From the NCBI GenBank assembly GCA_002327945.1, contig DCVY01000020.1:3044-10833 (forward strand): a stretch of 7,790 nt of DNA, in the 5' to 3' direction. The stretch is from Acidovorax delafieldii (lineage in GTDB: Bacteria > Pseudomonadota > Gammaproteobacteria > Burkholderiales > Burkholderiaceae_C). This document shows, one piece after another, positions 1 to 7,112 of the stretch (its first letter is position 1; every line of letters begins with the position of its first letter). A program made the translations under genes and the position numbers. The notes below the pieces were generated by a model. The model was not told where the DNA came from, did no database searches, and saw nothing but the letters and a program-made list of their open reading frames with translations.

Positions 1-1198
1 GCATCCGGTCGATGTCATCGGCGGTGATGCCGGGGCCCTGGTCCTGCACCTCCAGCCACACGCTGTGCGCATCGGCCCCTGTGCGCAGCACCACGGGCGG
101 CGTGCCGTGGCGCCAGGCGTTTTCCACCAGGTTGTCCAGCGCGCGGCGCAGGGCCTGGGGGCGCACGGGTGCGTCGGGCAGGGCCGCCATCCCCAGCTCC
201 AGTTCCAGGGCGCGGCCATGGTCGGCCTGCGCTTCGGCCACGGCCTGGGCCAGGTCGTTGAGCGATGCGCGGGTGGGGGCCTCGGCCGCGCCGCTGCGCG
301 CGAACTGGAGGAACTGGCCCACGATGCCATCCATCTCGTCGATGCTGCGCGCCATGCTGGCCGCCAGCGGTGCATCCACCTGCGCGCTGGCAATCTCCAC
401 ACCCAGGCGCAGCTTGGTCAGCGGGGTGCGCAGGTCGTGCGACACGCCTGCCAGCATCAGCGCGCGCTCTTGGTCGGCGGCGGCCAGGCTGTGGGCCATG
501 TGGTTGAAGCTGTGGGCCACCGTGGCGATCTCGGTGGGGCCATCTTCGGGCAAGGGCTCGGGCGGCTGGCCCCGTGCCAGGCGCTGTGCCGCCAGCACCA
601 CGCGCTGCAGCGGCTGGTTGAGGTGGCGCTGCAGCCACCACGCGCCCACCAGGGCCAGCACCATGCTGGCCAGCGTGGCCATGAGCCATGCGCCCGTGAA
701 CTCGCGCGTGGGGAAGACGCTGGGCAGGTTGAGCCAGTATTCAGCGCCCTCATGCACCACGCGCAGCGACAGCACGCCGCTGCTGTCACGCCGCCACACC
801 GGCTCGGCCGATGGGCGGGGGCCCTGTGCATGGTCCAGCCGCTGCGTCACGGCGCGCACAAACTGCCGCTCCATGGGCGAGAGCACGGCGCGCCAGGTGC
901 CCGGTGCGGCCGCCAAGGCGCGGGCCTGCGTCTGCGCAGCCTCGGCGTTGAAGGCCTGCACAAACGCTTGCCGCTGCCTGGGCGGCAGCGCCTGCAGCCC
1001 GGCGCGGATGGCGGCCACGTTGCGCGCCACACCATCGGCCACCTGTGCCACGCGGGGCTTGAGGATCATGTGCCACACCAGCACCGCCGCGCACAGCTGG
1101 CCCAGCACGATGAGCACGGCCATGAGCAGCAGGTTACGGCCCAGCAGGCTGCGGGGCCACAGACCGCGCGGTTTGGTGACCGAAGCGGGTGTGCTCAT
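1..1198 (-). CDS. envZ: EnvZ-like sensor histidine kinase, partial (3' end beyond the window)
   Basis: Inner-membrane sensor kinase that would phosphorylate the OmpR-like regulator encoded just upstream. The ATG at 1198 overlaps the regulator stop as ATGA, and 399 residues are visible before the window edge. Seen in order: a short basic N-terminus; a first membrane segment at about 22-44; a periplasmic region of about 120 residues; a second membrane segment at about 168-190 followed by a HAMP-type linker; the H-box GVSHDLRTPL with phospho-acceptor His254; an N-box LVENAWRHG with Asn360; and the first ATP-lid glycine motif DQGPG at 386-390. The final part of the HATPase domain (F and G2 boxes) is outside the window. 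Domain order and gene order match the EnvZ branch of the HisKA family. The stimulus cannot be read from the sequence; osmolarity sensing would be borrowed from enterobacteria. The kinase class is firm, the EnvZ name less so. Confidence 0.9.
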   Translation of the reverse strand, partial: MSTPASVTKPRGLWPRSLLGRNLLLMAVLIVLGQLCAAVLVWHMILKPRVAQVADGVARNVAAIRAGLQALPPRQRQAFVQAFNAEAAQTQARALAAAPGTWRAVLSPMERQFVRAVTQRLDHAQGPRPSAEPVWRRDSSGVLSLRVVHEGAEYWLNLPSVFPTREFTGAWLMATLASMVLALVGAWWLQRHLNQPLQRVVLAAQRLARGQPPEPLPEDGPTEIATVAHSFNHMAHSLAAADQERALMLAGVSHDLRTPLTKLRLGVEIASAQVDAPLAASMARSIDEMDGIVGQFLQFARSGAAEAPTRASLNDLAQAVAEAQADHGRALELELGMAALPDAPVRPQALRRALDNLVENAWRHGTPPVVLRTGADAHSVWLEVQDQGPGITADDIDRM

Positions 1199-1950
1199 GG
1201 CTTGCCTTCGCTGCCGGGCGCAGTGCCGTCAGGCACAAACACATAGCCCACGCCCCACACGGTGCGGATGTGGCGCGGCTGGGCCGGGTCGGCTTCGATC
1301 AGTTTGCGCAGCCGCATGATCTGCACGTCAATGCTGCGGTCGGTCGCCGTGTGGTCGGGGCCATAGGCCAGGGCCATGAGCCGGTCGCGGCCCAGCGGGC
1401 GCCGGGGGTTTTGCGCCAGTGCCTGCAGCAGGGCGAATTCGCCGGTGGTGAGGGGCACATCCTCACCCGCTTTCTGGCCCGCCCGTTCGAGTCGCCGCTC
1501 GGCAGGCAGCAGCACAAAGTCGCCAAACGCCAGGCGCTCGTGCGTGCCCTGCGGCCCGGTGTGGGCGCCCAGCACACGCTGTCGCCGCACCATGGCCTGG
1601 ATGCGCGCCAGCAGCTCGCGCGGGTTGAAGGGCTTGGGCAGGTAGTCGTCGGCCCCCATCTCCAGGCCCACGATGCGGTCCACCGGGTCGCCGCGCGCGG
1701 TGAGCATGAGGATGGGAATGGTCTCGCCCTGCGCACGCAGGCGGCGGCAGATGGACAGCCCGTCCTCGCCCGGCATCATCACGTCGAGCACCAACACATC
1801 AAAGCGCTCACGCTGCAGCAGCCCATCGAGCGGGCCTGCGCCATCCACCGTGCGCACGGTGTAACCCTGGTCGCTGAGGTAGCGCTGCAGCAGCGCGCGC
1901 AGCTCGGGTTCGTCGTCGGCGACCAGTATCTTGGCGAGGGTGGCGGTCAT
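1195..1950 (-). CDS. ompR: OmpR-family response regulator
   Basis: Cytoplasmic DNA-binding response regulator of 251 residues, the usual length for OmpR (about 240). The receiver domain (about 6-125) has the acidic pair Asp12-Asp13, phospho-acceptor Asp56 in LVLDVMMPGEDG, switch Thr84 (LMLTARGD), Tyr103, and Lys106 in the LPKPF motif. After a linker, a winged-helix domain (about 150-246) carries LTTGEFALLQAL, the recognition-helix region RSIDVQIMRLRKLIE and the wing VWGVGYVF. The ATG at 1950 fits the family, with the first beta strand (KILVADDE) starting at residue 7. The frame stays open far upstream, but only through antisense of the neighbouring gene, so longer starts are rejected. No convincing Shine-Dalgarno precedes this ATG; a GTG six codons upstream is an alternative. 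The gene is co-transcribed with the kinase through a 4-base overlap, as in E. coli ompR-envZ. Upstream tandem 10-mers may be its own binding sites. Confidence 0.93.
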   Translation of the reverse strand: MTATLAKILVADDEPELRALLQRYLSDQGYTVRTVDGAGPLDGLLQRERFDVLVLDVMMPGEDGLSICRRLRAQGETIPILMLTARGDPVDRIVGLEMGADDYLPKPFNPRELLARIQAMVRRQRVLGAHTGPQGTHERLAFGDFVLLPAERRLERAGQKAGEDVPLTTGEFALLQALAQNPRRPLGRDRLMALAYGPDHTATDRSIDVQIMRLRKLIEADPAQPRHIRTVWGVGYVFVPDGTAPGSEGKP

Positions 1951-2032
1951 GGGCTGGGGCAACGTCACAAGGGGGCAGTGTGGTTGCAATGGTAGGCGCT
2001 GCGTGGACGGTACGGCAGGCCATGCACCTTCC

Positions 2033-2083
2033 AGGCATGACGAGGCATGACGGGGCCGCGGACGTTTGTCATGGTTTGTCATA
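2033..2083. promoter_or_regulatory. Candidate OmpR-type operator: two pairs of 10-bp tandem repeats
   Basis: Two tandem 10-mers lie midway between the divergent ompR and the 2164 gene. AGGCATGACG occurs twice back to back at 2033-2042 and 2043-2052 (identical). GTTTGTCATG/A occurs at 2064-2073 and 2074-2083 (9 of 10 identical). The two pairs share the core CATGAC / GTCATG in opposite orientation, and their starts are 31 bp apart, about three helical turns. OmpR-family dimers are known to bind two direct half-sites spaced 10-11 bp. Binding by the neighbouring regulator is inferred. The block sits 83-133 bp ahead of the ompR start and 81-131 bp ahead of the other start, so it could serve both promoters. 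Confidence 0.55.
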
Positions 2084-2104
2084 CATCGGCAGCTTTCTGC
2101 CATC

Positions 2105-2139
2105 AATGGCTCACACCTGGGAGCCACAGTAGAGCCATT
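2105..2139 (+). promoter_or_regulatory. Leader inverted repeat with two alternative pairings
   Basis: AATGGCTC at 2105-2112 is perfectly complementary to GAGCCATT at 2132-2139 (8 bp, 19-base loop). The same left arm can instead pair as TGGCTC (2107-2112) with GAGCCA at 2121-2126 (6 bp, 8-base loop), because GAGCCA is repeated 11 bases apart. It ends 10 bases before the ribosome site of the 2164 gene. It could be an operator or an RNA leader structure; there is no evidence which. No T-run follows, so an intrinsic terminator is unlikely. Confidence 0.35.
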
Positions 2140-2149
2140 CCAAACCCCG

Positions 2150-2154
2150 AGGAG
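2150..2154 (+). promoter_or_regulatory. Ribosome binding site of the small exported repeat protein
   Basis: AGGAG lies nine bases before the ATG at 2164. It decides for this start over an in-frame ATG at 2047, which would place the signal peptide internally. Confidence 0.75.
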
Positions 2155-2163
2155 TTGACCGCC

Positions 2164-2760
2164 ATGCCTTTGCTGACCCACCCCGCTGACAACAATCTGC
2201 TGCAACGCCCCGCGCTGGCAACGGGTGTCTTTGTGTTCTCTGCCCTCACGGCCTTGGGCCTGAGCGCCGTGTTGGCGCTGGCCGCCCCCACCGAAGCGCA
2301 GGCCCGCACCCGCCGCAGCGTGGAACACAACGCCGATGGCAGCACCACCGCCCGCACTGGCGTGGCCCGCCGCGGCCCCAACGGCACGGTGCTGCGTGGC
2401 CGCACCACCACCACCGATGGGCAGGGCAATGGCAGCGTGACGAGCCGCCGTGCGGCAGTGGGCGCGCAGGGCGGCACAGCCGTGCGCCAGGGCCGCACCA
2501 CGCGCAGCGCCGACGGCAGCGCCAGCCACAGCGGCACCGTGTCGGCCCAGAACGCCCAGGGCCACCTGCAAAGCAGCGGCAGTGCCACCCGCAACGCCGA
2601 TGGCACCGTGACGCAGGCCCGCAGCACCACCGCCACCAGCGCCGCCACGGGCAACAGCGTGCAGGCGCAAAGCAGCTACAGCAAAGACAGCGGCTTGAGC
2701 CGCAGCGCCACCTGCTACGACGCGAGCGGCACGGCCATGGCCTGCCCCACCCGGCCCTGA
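2164..2760 (+). CDS. Exported Ser/Thr/Ala/Gly-rich repeat protein of unknown function
   Basis: I do not recognise a named family. The 198-residue product has a signal peptide or N-terminal membrane segment (hydrophobic about 17-41, with a likely signal peptidase site after AQA at 45-47), so it should be periplasmic or extracellular. The mature part is basic and low in complexity, with loose units of about 29 residues. Three can be laid end to end at 71-99, 100-128 and 129-157, each combining an N/Q-G motif with an (N/S)ADG(S/T) or TDG motif and alternating Thr/Ser/Arg stretches. A half unit precedes them (SVEHNADGS). The C-terminus has two Cys, 184 and 194, in a short TCYDASG-type loop that could form a disulfide. 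The pattern suggests an extended or beta-repeat surface or matrix protein; this is inference. The start is fixed by AGGAG at 2150. The gene is divergent from ompR and downstream of possible OmpR sites, so regulation by that system is plausible. Confidence 0.8.
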   Translation: MPLLTHPADNNLLQRPALATGVFVFSALTALGLSAVLALAAPTEAQARTRRSVEHNADGSTTARTGVARRGPNGTVLRGRTTTTDGQGNGSVTSRRAAVGAQGGTAVRQGRTTRSADGSASHSGTVSAQNAQGHLQSSGSATRNADGTVTQARSTTATSAATGNSVQAQSSYSKDSGLSRSATCYDASGTAMACPTRP

Positions 2761-2786
2761 AGTCGTCGTCGGGACCTGGCCTCCTT

Positions 2787-2860
2787 GAATTCGAAGTATT
2801 CGTGCGGGCTGAGAGGCTATGCAAGCCTTGCGTGGCGGTTCGGCAGGCTCAGCGTGAACG
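2787..2860. repeat. Degenerate palindromic repeat element (REP-like) in intergenic gap
   Basis: This gap between two plus-strand genes holds nested inverted repeats: CGAA-gta-TTCG at 2792-2802, AGGCT-atgca-AGCCT at 2814-2828, and a GTTC...GAAC unit at 2838-2859 whose core GCAGGCTCAGCGTGAAC resembles a dispersed palindrome common in proteobacterial genomes (GTTCGACAGGCTCAGC type). GCTGAG at 2808-2813 mirrors CTCAGC at 2848-2853, so the whole may be a paired, worn copy. Family assignment is from memory and unverified. No T-run follows the hairpins, so a role as an intrinsic terminator of the 2164 gene is not supported. Confidence 0.45.
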
Positions 2861-2921
2861 GTCCGGTTTCAAAAATACCGACCCACTCCATACCCCCTTT
2901 GATTCCCTCCCTTTCTACTCC

Positions 2922-2926
2922 AGGAG
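2922..2926 (+). promoter_or_regulatory. Ribosome binding site of the alpha/beta hydrolase
   Basis: AGGAG lies seven bases before the ATG at 2934. It supports that start over an in-frame ATG at 2802, which would bury the signal peptide behind 44 extra residues translated from the repeat-like gap. Confidence 0.8.
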
Positions 2927-2933
2927 TCTTGCC

Positions 2934-3905
2934 ATGTCCCTGCGCCGCATCCTCACCCTGACCACCCTCGCCGCGCTCACGCTGGCCACTTCCAGCGCAA
3001 AGGCCCAAACCTCCGCGCAGAGCAGTGGCCGCCTGCGCACCCTCATCGCGCAAAAGCAGGCCGCCGTTACCGAGGCCGCCTTGCCTGGGGGCGTACAGCG
3101 CATTGCCGATGTGCCCTACGGCGTGGATCCGGCGCAGCGCATGGACGTGTATGTGCCCACCAGCCCCGCCACGGGAACCAACCGCCTGGTAGCCAGTGCC
3201 GTGCGCGCGCCGGTCATCTTCATGGTGCATGGCGGCGGCTGGCGGCATGGCGACAAGGCCATGGGCCGCGTGGTGCAGGAGAAGGTGGCGCGCTGGGTGC
3301 CCCGGGGTTTTGTGCTGATCTCGGTGAACTACCGGCTCTTGCCCGAAACCCCCGTGGACCAGCAAGAGCGCGACGTGCAGGCCGCGCTGATGGCTGCGCA
3401 GCAGCGCGCCACCACCTGGGGTGCAGACCCCAGCCGCTTCATCCTCATGGGCCACTCGGCCGGGGCCCACCTGGCGGCACTGCTCAACGCCCGCGCGCCG
3501 CAGGCCCTGCGCGAAGGTGCCTGGCCCTGGCTGGGCACAGTGGTGCTCGACAGCGCGGTGATGAATGTGCCGGCCTATATGCGCGCGCCCCACATGCCGC
3601 TGTACGACGACGCGTTTGGCGCCGACCCGGCCTACTGGCGGGCGCTGTCGCCCTTGCACCAGTGGACGGCGGGCGCCCCTGCGGTGCAGATGGTGTGCTC
3701 CACCGAGCGCGCCGACCAGCCCTGCCACCAGGCCGAGGCCCTGGCCCGCCATGTGCACAGCCTGGGCGGCCGCGCCGAGGTGCTGCCGCAGGATCTGGGC
3801 CACGGCGAAATCAACGCCCAGCTGGGCCTGGAGAGCGGCTACACCCGGGCCGTGGAGGCCTTCATGGGCTCGCTGGACGCCGAGGTGGCGCGGCGCCTGC
3901 CGTGA
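2934..3905 (+). CDS. Exported alpha/beta hydrolase, esterase/lipase-like
   Basis: A 323-residue serine hydrolase with a Sec-type signal peptide (basic MSLRR, hydrophobic core to about 19, likely cleavage after AKA at 22-24), so it probably acts in the periplasm or outside the cell. The fold shows the oxyanion-hole motif HGGGW (His99-Trp103), the nucleophile elbow GHSAG with Ser175, and His290 in DLGHGEIN as the likely catalytic base. The acid is probably Asp261 (STERADQP), with Glu258 as an alternative. HGGGW plus GHSAG places it in the hormone-sensitive-lipase / BD-FAE-like carboxylesterase group, related also to kynurenine-formamidase-like enzymes. The substrate cannot be told. Cys255 and Cys264 flank the putative acid and could form a disulfide after export. 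A 173-bp gap with repeat-like DNA separates it from the gene upstream, so it may have its own promoter. It is convergent with uvrA. Confidence 0.88.
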   Translation: MSLRRILTLTTLAALTLATSSAKAQTSAQSSGRLRTLIAQKQAAVTEAALPGGVQRIADVPYGVDPAQRMDVYVPTSPATGTNRLVASAVRAPVIFMVHGGGWRHGDKAMGRVVQEKVARWVPRGFVLISVNYRLLPETPVDQQERDVQAALMAAQQRATTWGADPSRFILMGHSAGAHLAALLNARAPQALREGAWPWLGTVVLDSAVMNVPAYMRAPHMPLYDDAFGADPAYWRALSPLHQWTAGAPAVQMVCSTERADQPCHQAEALARHVHSLGGRAEVLPQDLGHGEINAQLGLESGYTRAVEAFMGSLDAEVARRLP

Positions 3906-3912
3906 GGGGTGG

Positions 3913-3985
3913 CGCAATTGCTATTATTTTGATAGCTTAAAAGTCATACCCATTGAGCGCAAACGGCTTTCTTATTGCAATTTTG
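3913..3985. repeat. A+T-rich inverted-repeat element between convergent genes
   Basis: A locally A+T-rich stretch in a G+C-rich window. It contains an 8-bp palindrome GCAATTGC (3914-3921) overlapping a hairpin GCTAT-tattttg-ATAGC (3920-3936), then GAGCGCAAACGGC and a second TGCAATTTTGACC near the uvrA stop. It resembles intergenic repeats of the type GCTATTATTTTGATAGC seen often in Comamonadaceae; this is recalled, not searched. Its right end may supply the last codons of uvrA. It could act as a weak bidirectional terminator for the hydrolase and uvrA, but the stem is short. Confidence 0.45.
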
Positions 3986-6900
3986 ACCGCAGATAGGGCG
4001 CCAGATACCGCCCCGTGTGGCTGGCCGGGTTGGCCGCCAATTCTTCGGGCGTGCCCACGCCCACCACGCTGCCGCCGCCCGCACCACCCTCCGGCCCCAT
4101 GTCAATCAGCCAGTCGGCGGTTTTGATGACGTCGAGGTTGTGCTCGATGATCACGATGGTGTTGCCCGCGTCGCGCAGCTGGTGCAGCACCTTGAGCAGC
4201 AGGTCGATGTCGGCAAAGTGCAGACCGGTGGTGGGCTCGTCCAGAATGTAGAGCGTGCGGCCGGTGTCGCGTTTGCTCAGCTCCTGCGCCAGCTTCACGC
4301 GCTGCGCCTCGCCGCCCGAGAGCGTGGTGGCGCTCTGGCCCAGGCGAATGTACGACAGGCCCACATCCAGCAGCGTCTGCAGCTTGCGCGCTATTGAAGG
4401 CACGTCCTTGAAGTAGACGGCTGCGTCTTCCACCGTCAGCTCCAGGATCTGCGCGATGTTCTTGCCTTTCCACAGCACTTGGAGCGTTTCACGGTTGTAG
4501 CGCTGGCCGTGGCAGATGTCGCAGGGCACGTACACGTCGGGCAGAAAGTGCATCTCCACCTTCACCACGCCGTCGCCCTGGCAGGCCTCGCAGCGCCCGC
4601 CCGCCACGTTGAAGCTGAAGCGCCCGGGGCCGTAGCCGCGCTCCTTGGCGGTGCTGACCTCGGCCATCAGCTCGCGAATCGGCGTGAACAGGCCCGTGTA
4701 GGTGGCGGGGTTGCTGCGCGGCGTGCGGCCAATGGGGCTCTGGTCCACATTGATGACCTTGTCGAAATACTCGATGCCCACGATCTCTTCATGCGGCGCA
4801 GGCTCGTCGTGCGCGCGGTACAGCTGGCGCGCCACGGCTTTGTACAGCGTGTCGTTGACCAGGGTGCTCTTGCCCGAGCCCGACACGCCCGTCACGCAGG
4901 TAAGCAGCCCGACGGGGAAGTCCACCGTCACATTCTTGAGGTTGTTGCCTGTGGCGCCCGTCACGCGCAGCGCCTGCACGGCGCCCTGGCGCGCCTGGTG
5001 CTCGGCCATGCGCTCGGCGCGGCGCTTGCTGGCCTCGGTTTGCGGAAAGCGTGACCTGGCTTTGACCTCGGCCACCGGCGCGGCCTGCTCCAGCACCGGC
5101 AGCCAGGGGGTGCGGCGCCGGGGCACTGCAATCGACAGCGCGCCCGAAAGGTACTGGCCCGTGAGTGACTGCGCATTGGCGCGCACCTCGTCGTACGTGC
5201 CCTGCGCCATCACGCGCCCGCCGTGCACGCCCGCACCGGGGCCCATGTCGATCACCTGGTCGGCGGCGCGCATCATGTCTTCGTCGTGCTCGACCACGAT
5301 CACGCTGTTGCCGATGTCGCGCAGGTGCTGCAGCGTGGCAATCAGCCGGTCATTGTCGCGCTGGTGCAGGCCGATGCTGGGCTCGTCCAGCACATACATC
5401 ACGCCGGTGAGGCCCGAGCCGATCTGCGACGCCAGTCGAATGCGCTGCGCCTCGCCACCGCTGAGCGTTTCGGCGCTGCGGTCCAGGCTCAGGTAGCTCA
5501 GGCCCACGTCGTTGAGGAACTGCAGGCGCGTGGCGATCTCACGCACCACCTTGTCGGCAATCTCGGCCTTGGCGCCGGTGAGCTTCAGGCCGTTGAACCA
5601 GGCATGCGCAGCACTGAGCGTGGCGTGGCTCACCTCATAGATGGCGCGGGCCTGCTCGCCCTCGCCCAGCTTCACATGGCGGGCCTCGCGGCGCAGGCGC
5701 ACGCCTTGGCATTCGGGGCAGGGCTGGGTGCTGCGGTAACGGGCCAGGTCTTCGCGCACCACCACCGAATCGGTCTCGCGGTAGCGGCGCGCCATGTTGG
5801 GCAGGATGCCCTCGAACACATGCTTTTTGATGACAGTTTTGCCCTTGGAGGTGCCGCTGTCCATGATGTAACTGAAGGCGATTTCTTCTTCGCCCGAGCC
5901 ATGCAGGATGGCATGCTGCACCGGCGCCGGCAGCGACTCGAACGGTGCCTCGATGTCGAACGCGTAGTGTTTGGCCAGGCTCTCCAGCATGGCAAAGTAG
6001 TAGCCGTTGCGCCGATCCCAGCCCTTGATCGCGCCGCTGGCCAGGCTCAAGCCGGGGAAAGCCACCACGCGCGCCGCATCAAACACCTCGCGCTGGCCGA
6101 TGCCATCGCACGCCGGGCAAGCGCCCATGGGCGAGTTGAAGGAGAACAGGCGCGGCTCCAGCTCGGCCAGCGAATAGCTGCACACCGGGCAGGCAAACTT
6201 GGCGCTGAACAGGTGTTCGTGGCCCGTGTCCATCTCCAGCGCCAGCACGCGGCCATGGCCCTCGTGCCCACCCACCCGCAAAGCGGCTTCGATGCTCTCG
6301 GCCAGGCGCTGCTTCAAGGCAGCCACCGGGTCGTTCCCAAGGCTGCCTGGCGCCCCCTCGGGGGTCGGGGACGAAGCCCCCGGGGGGGTCTTTGCTTCGG
6401 CGCGCACCTTCACGCGGTCAATCACCACGTCGATGTTGTGCTTCTCGGTCTTCTTGAGCGCGGGCAGGCTCTCGTGCTCATAGATCTGGCCGTCCACACG
6501 AAAGCGGATGTAGCCCAGTGCCTGCATCTGCGCAAACAGCTCGGTGAACTCGCCCTTTTTTTCGCGCGCCACGGGCGCCAGCACCATGAGCCTGGTTTCT
6601 GCGGGCAAGGCCAGCACGGCATCCACCATCTGGCTCACGGTCTGCGCCGCCAGCGGCAGGCCATGGTCGGGGCAAAACGGCGTGCCCGCGCGGGCGTACA
6701 AAAGGCGCAGGTAGTCGTGGATCTCGGTCACCGTGCCCACGGTGGAGCGCGGGTTGTGGCTGGTGGCCTTCTGCTCAATGCTGATGGCGGGCGACAGGCC
6801 CTCGATCAGGTCCACATCGGGCTTGTCCAGCCGCCCCAGAAACTGCCGCGCATAGGCCGACAGGCTCTCCACATAGCGCCGCTGCCCCTCGGCATACAGC

Positions 6901-7112
6901 GTGTCGAACGCGAGGCTGGATTTGCCCGAGCCCGACAGCCCGGTAATCACCACCAGCTGGTTGCGCGGAATGTCGAGGTCGATGTTCTTGAGGTTGTGCG
7001 TGCGCGCCCCCCGGATGCTGATGCGCGCCTGCGCCAGGGCATGGCCCAGGTACAAGCCCGAGGGGCCAGAAGGCTGATCGTCAGCAGGACGTTGGGGGAG
7101 GGAATGGTTCAC
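3972..7112 (-). CDS. uvrA: UvrA, excinuclease ABC subunit A
   Basis: DNA-damage recognition ATPase of nucleotide excision repair. It dimerises, scans DNA and loads UvrB. The product is 1046 residues; E. coli UvrA has 940. Seen in order: Walker [10 protein letters not shown] (Lys64), zinc-module Cys pairs 308/311 and 332/335, first ABC signature LSGGEAQR (550-557) with Walker [10 protein letters not shown], second Walker [10 protein letters not shown] (Lys748), the second zinc finger CEAC (841/844) and CDIC (864/867), and the second signature LSGGEAQR (931-938) with ILDEPTTGL. All key residues are present, so the enzyme should be active. Extra length comes from about 28 N-terminal residues, a roughly 25-residue insert at 238-262 encoded by a G/C palindrome, and a charged inter-half linker about 40 residues longer than in E. 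coli (about 664-714). The GTG at 7112 is the best start: the frame stays open upstream, but that sequence is non-conserved and overlaps the divergent gene. No clear Shine-Dalgarno was seen, so the exact start is uncertain. Confidence 0.96.
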   Translation of the reverse strand: MNHSLPQRPADDQPSGPSGLYLGHALAQARISIRGARTHNLKNIDLDIPRNQLVVITGLSGSGKSSLAFDTLYAEGQRRYVESLSAYARQFLGRLDKPDVDLIEGLSPAISIEQKATSHNPRSTVGTVTEIHDYLRLLYARAGTPFCPDHGLPLAAQTVSQMVDAVLALPAETRLMVLAPVAREKKGEFTELFAQMQALGYIRFRVDGQIYEHESLPALKKTEKHNIDVVIDRVKVRAEAKTPPGASSPTPEGAPGSLGNDPVAALKQRLAESIEAALRVGGHEGHGRVLALEMDTGHEHLFSAKFACPVCSYSLAELEPRLFSFNSPMGACPACDGIGQREVFDAARVVAFPGLSLASGAIKGWDRRNGYYFAMLESLAKHYAFDIEAPFESLPAPVQHAILHGSGEEEIAFSYIMDSGTSKGKTVIKKHVFEGILPNMARRYRETDSVVVREDLARYRSTQPCPECQGVRLRREARHVKLGEGEQARAIYEVSHATLSAAHAWFNGLKLTGAKAEIADKVVREIATRLQFLNDVGLSYLSLDRSAETLSGGEAQRIRLASQIGSGLTGVMYVLDEPSIGLHQRDNDRLIATLQHLRDIGNSVIVVEHDEDMMRAADQVIDMGPGAGVHGGRVMAQGTYDEVRANAQSLTGQYLSGALSIAVPRRRTPWLPVLEQAAPVAEVKARSRFPQTEASKRRAERMAEHQARQGAVQALRVTGATGNNLKNVTVDFPVGLLTCVTGVSGSGKSTLVNDTLYKAVARQLYRAHDEPAPHEEIVGIEYFDKVINVDQSPIGRTPRSNPATYTGLFTPIRELMAEVSTAKERGYGPGRFSFNVAGGRCEACQGDGVVKVEMHFLPDVYVPCDICHGQRYNRETLQVLWKGKNIAQILELTVEDAAVYFKDVPSIARKLQTLLDVGLSYIRLGQSATTLSGGEAQRVKLAQELSKRDTGRTLYILDEPTTGLHFADIDLLLKVLHQLRDAGNTIVIIEHNLDVIKTADWLIDMGPEGGAGGGSVVGVGTPEELAANPASHTGRYLAPYLRSKLQ
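6327..6401. repeat. Palindromic in-frame insertion within uvrA
   Basis: The core is an inverted repeat: CCCCCTCGGGGG at 6353-6364 and CCCCCGGGGGGG at 6377-6388 (11 of 12 complementary, the odd pair being G-T), with a 12-base loop that itself contains TCG-ggga-CGA. It encodes a Pro/Gly/Ser/Ala-rich stretch of UvrA (about 238-262) that has no counterpart in E. coli UvrA, where the neighbouring conserved blocks (VKVR and QRLAES) are only three residues apart. Length and composition suggest a small repeat element taken up in frame, comparable in concept to the Rickettsia palindromic elements. The exact boundaries are not visible. Confidence 0.6.

Noticed and set aside
12..1319. Long plus-strand open frames (12-1319 and 65-1246) opposite the kinase and regulator.
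   Set aside because: They are Ala/Arg/Cys- or Gly/His/Gln-rich antisense shadows typical of high-G+C DNA. The minus strand carries unmistakable HisKA/HATPase and receiver motifs over the same bases.
2033..2083. CRISPR or mini-array reading of the short tandem repeats.
   Set aside because: The units are only 10 bp, present as two pairs without spacers; they fit a regulator binding site instead.
1951..2670. Upstream extension of the ompR frame, giving a 491-residue product.
   Set aside because: The added part is antisense to the exported repeat protein, is low in complexity, and the receiver domain begins correctly right after the ATG at 1950.
2814..2828. Intrinsic terminator for the 2164 gene.
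   Set aside because: The AGGCT/AGCCT stem is only 5 bp and no T-run follows.
2817..3917. Minus-strand 366-residue open frame opposite the hydrolase.
   Set aside because: Gly/His/Ala-rich with no recognisable motif. The plus strand has a signal peptide, HGGGW, GHSAG and a good ribosome site.
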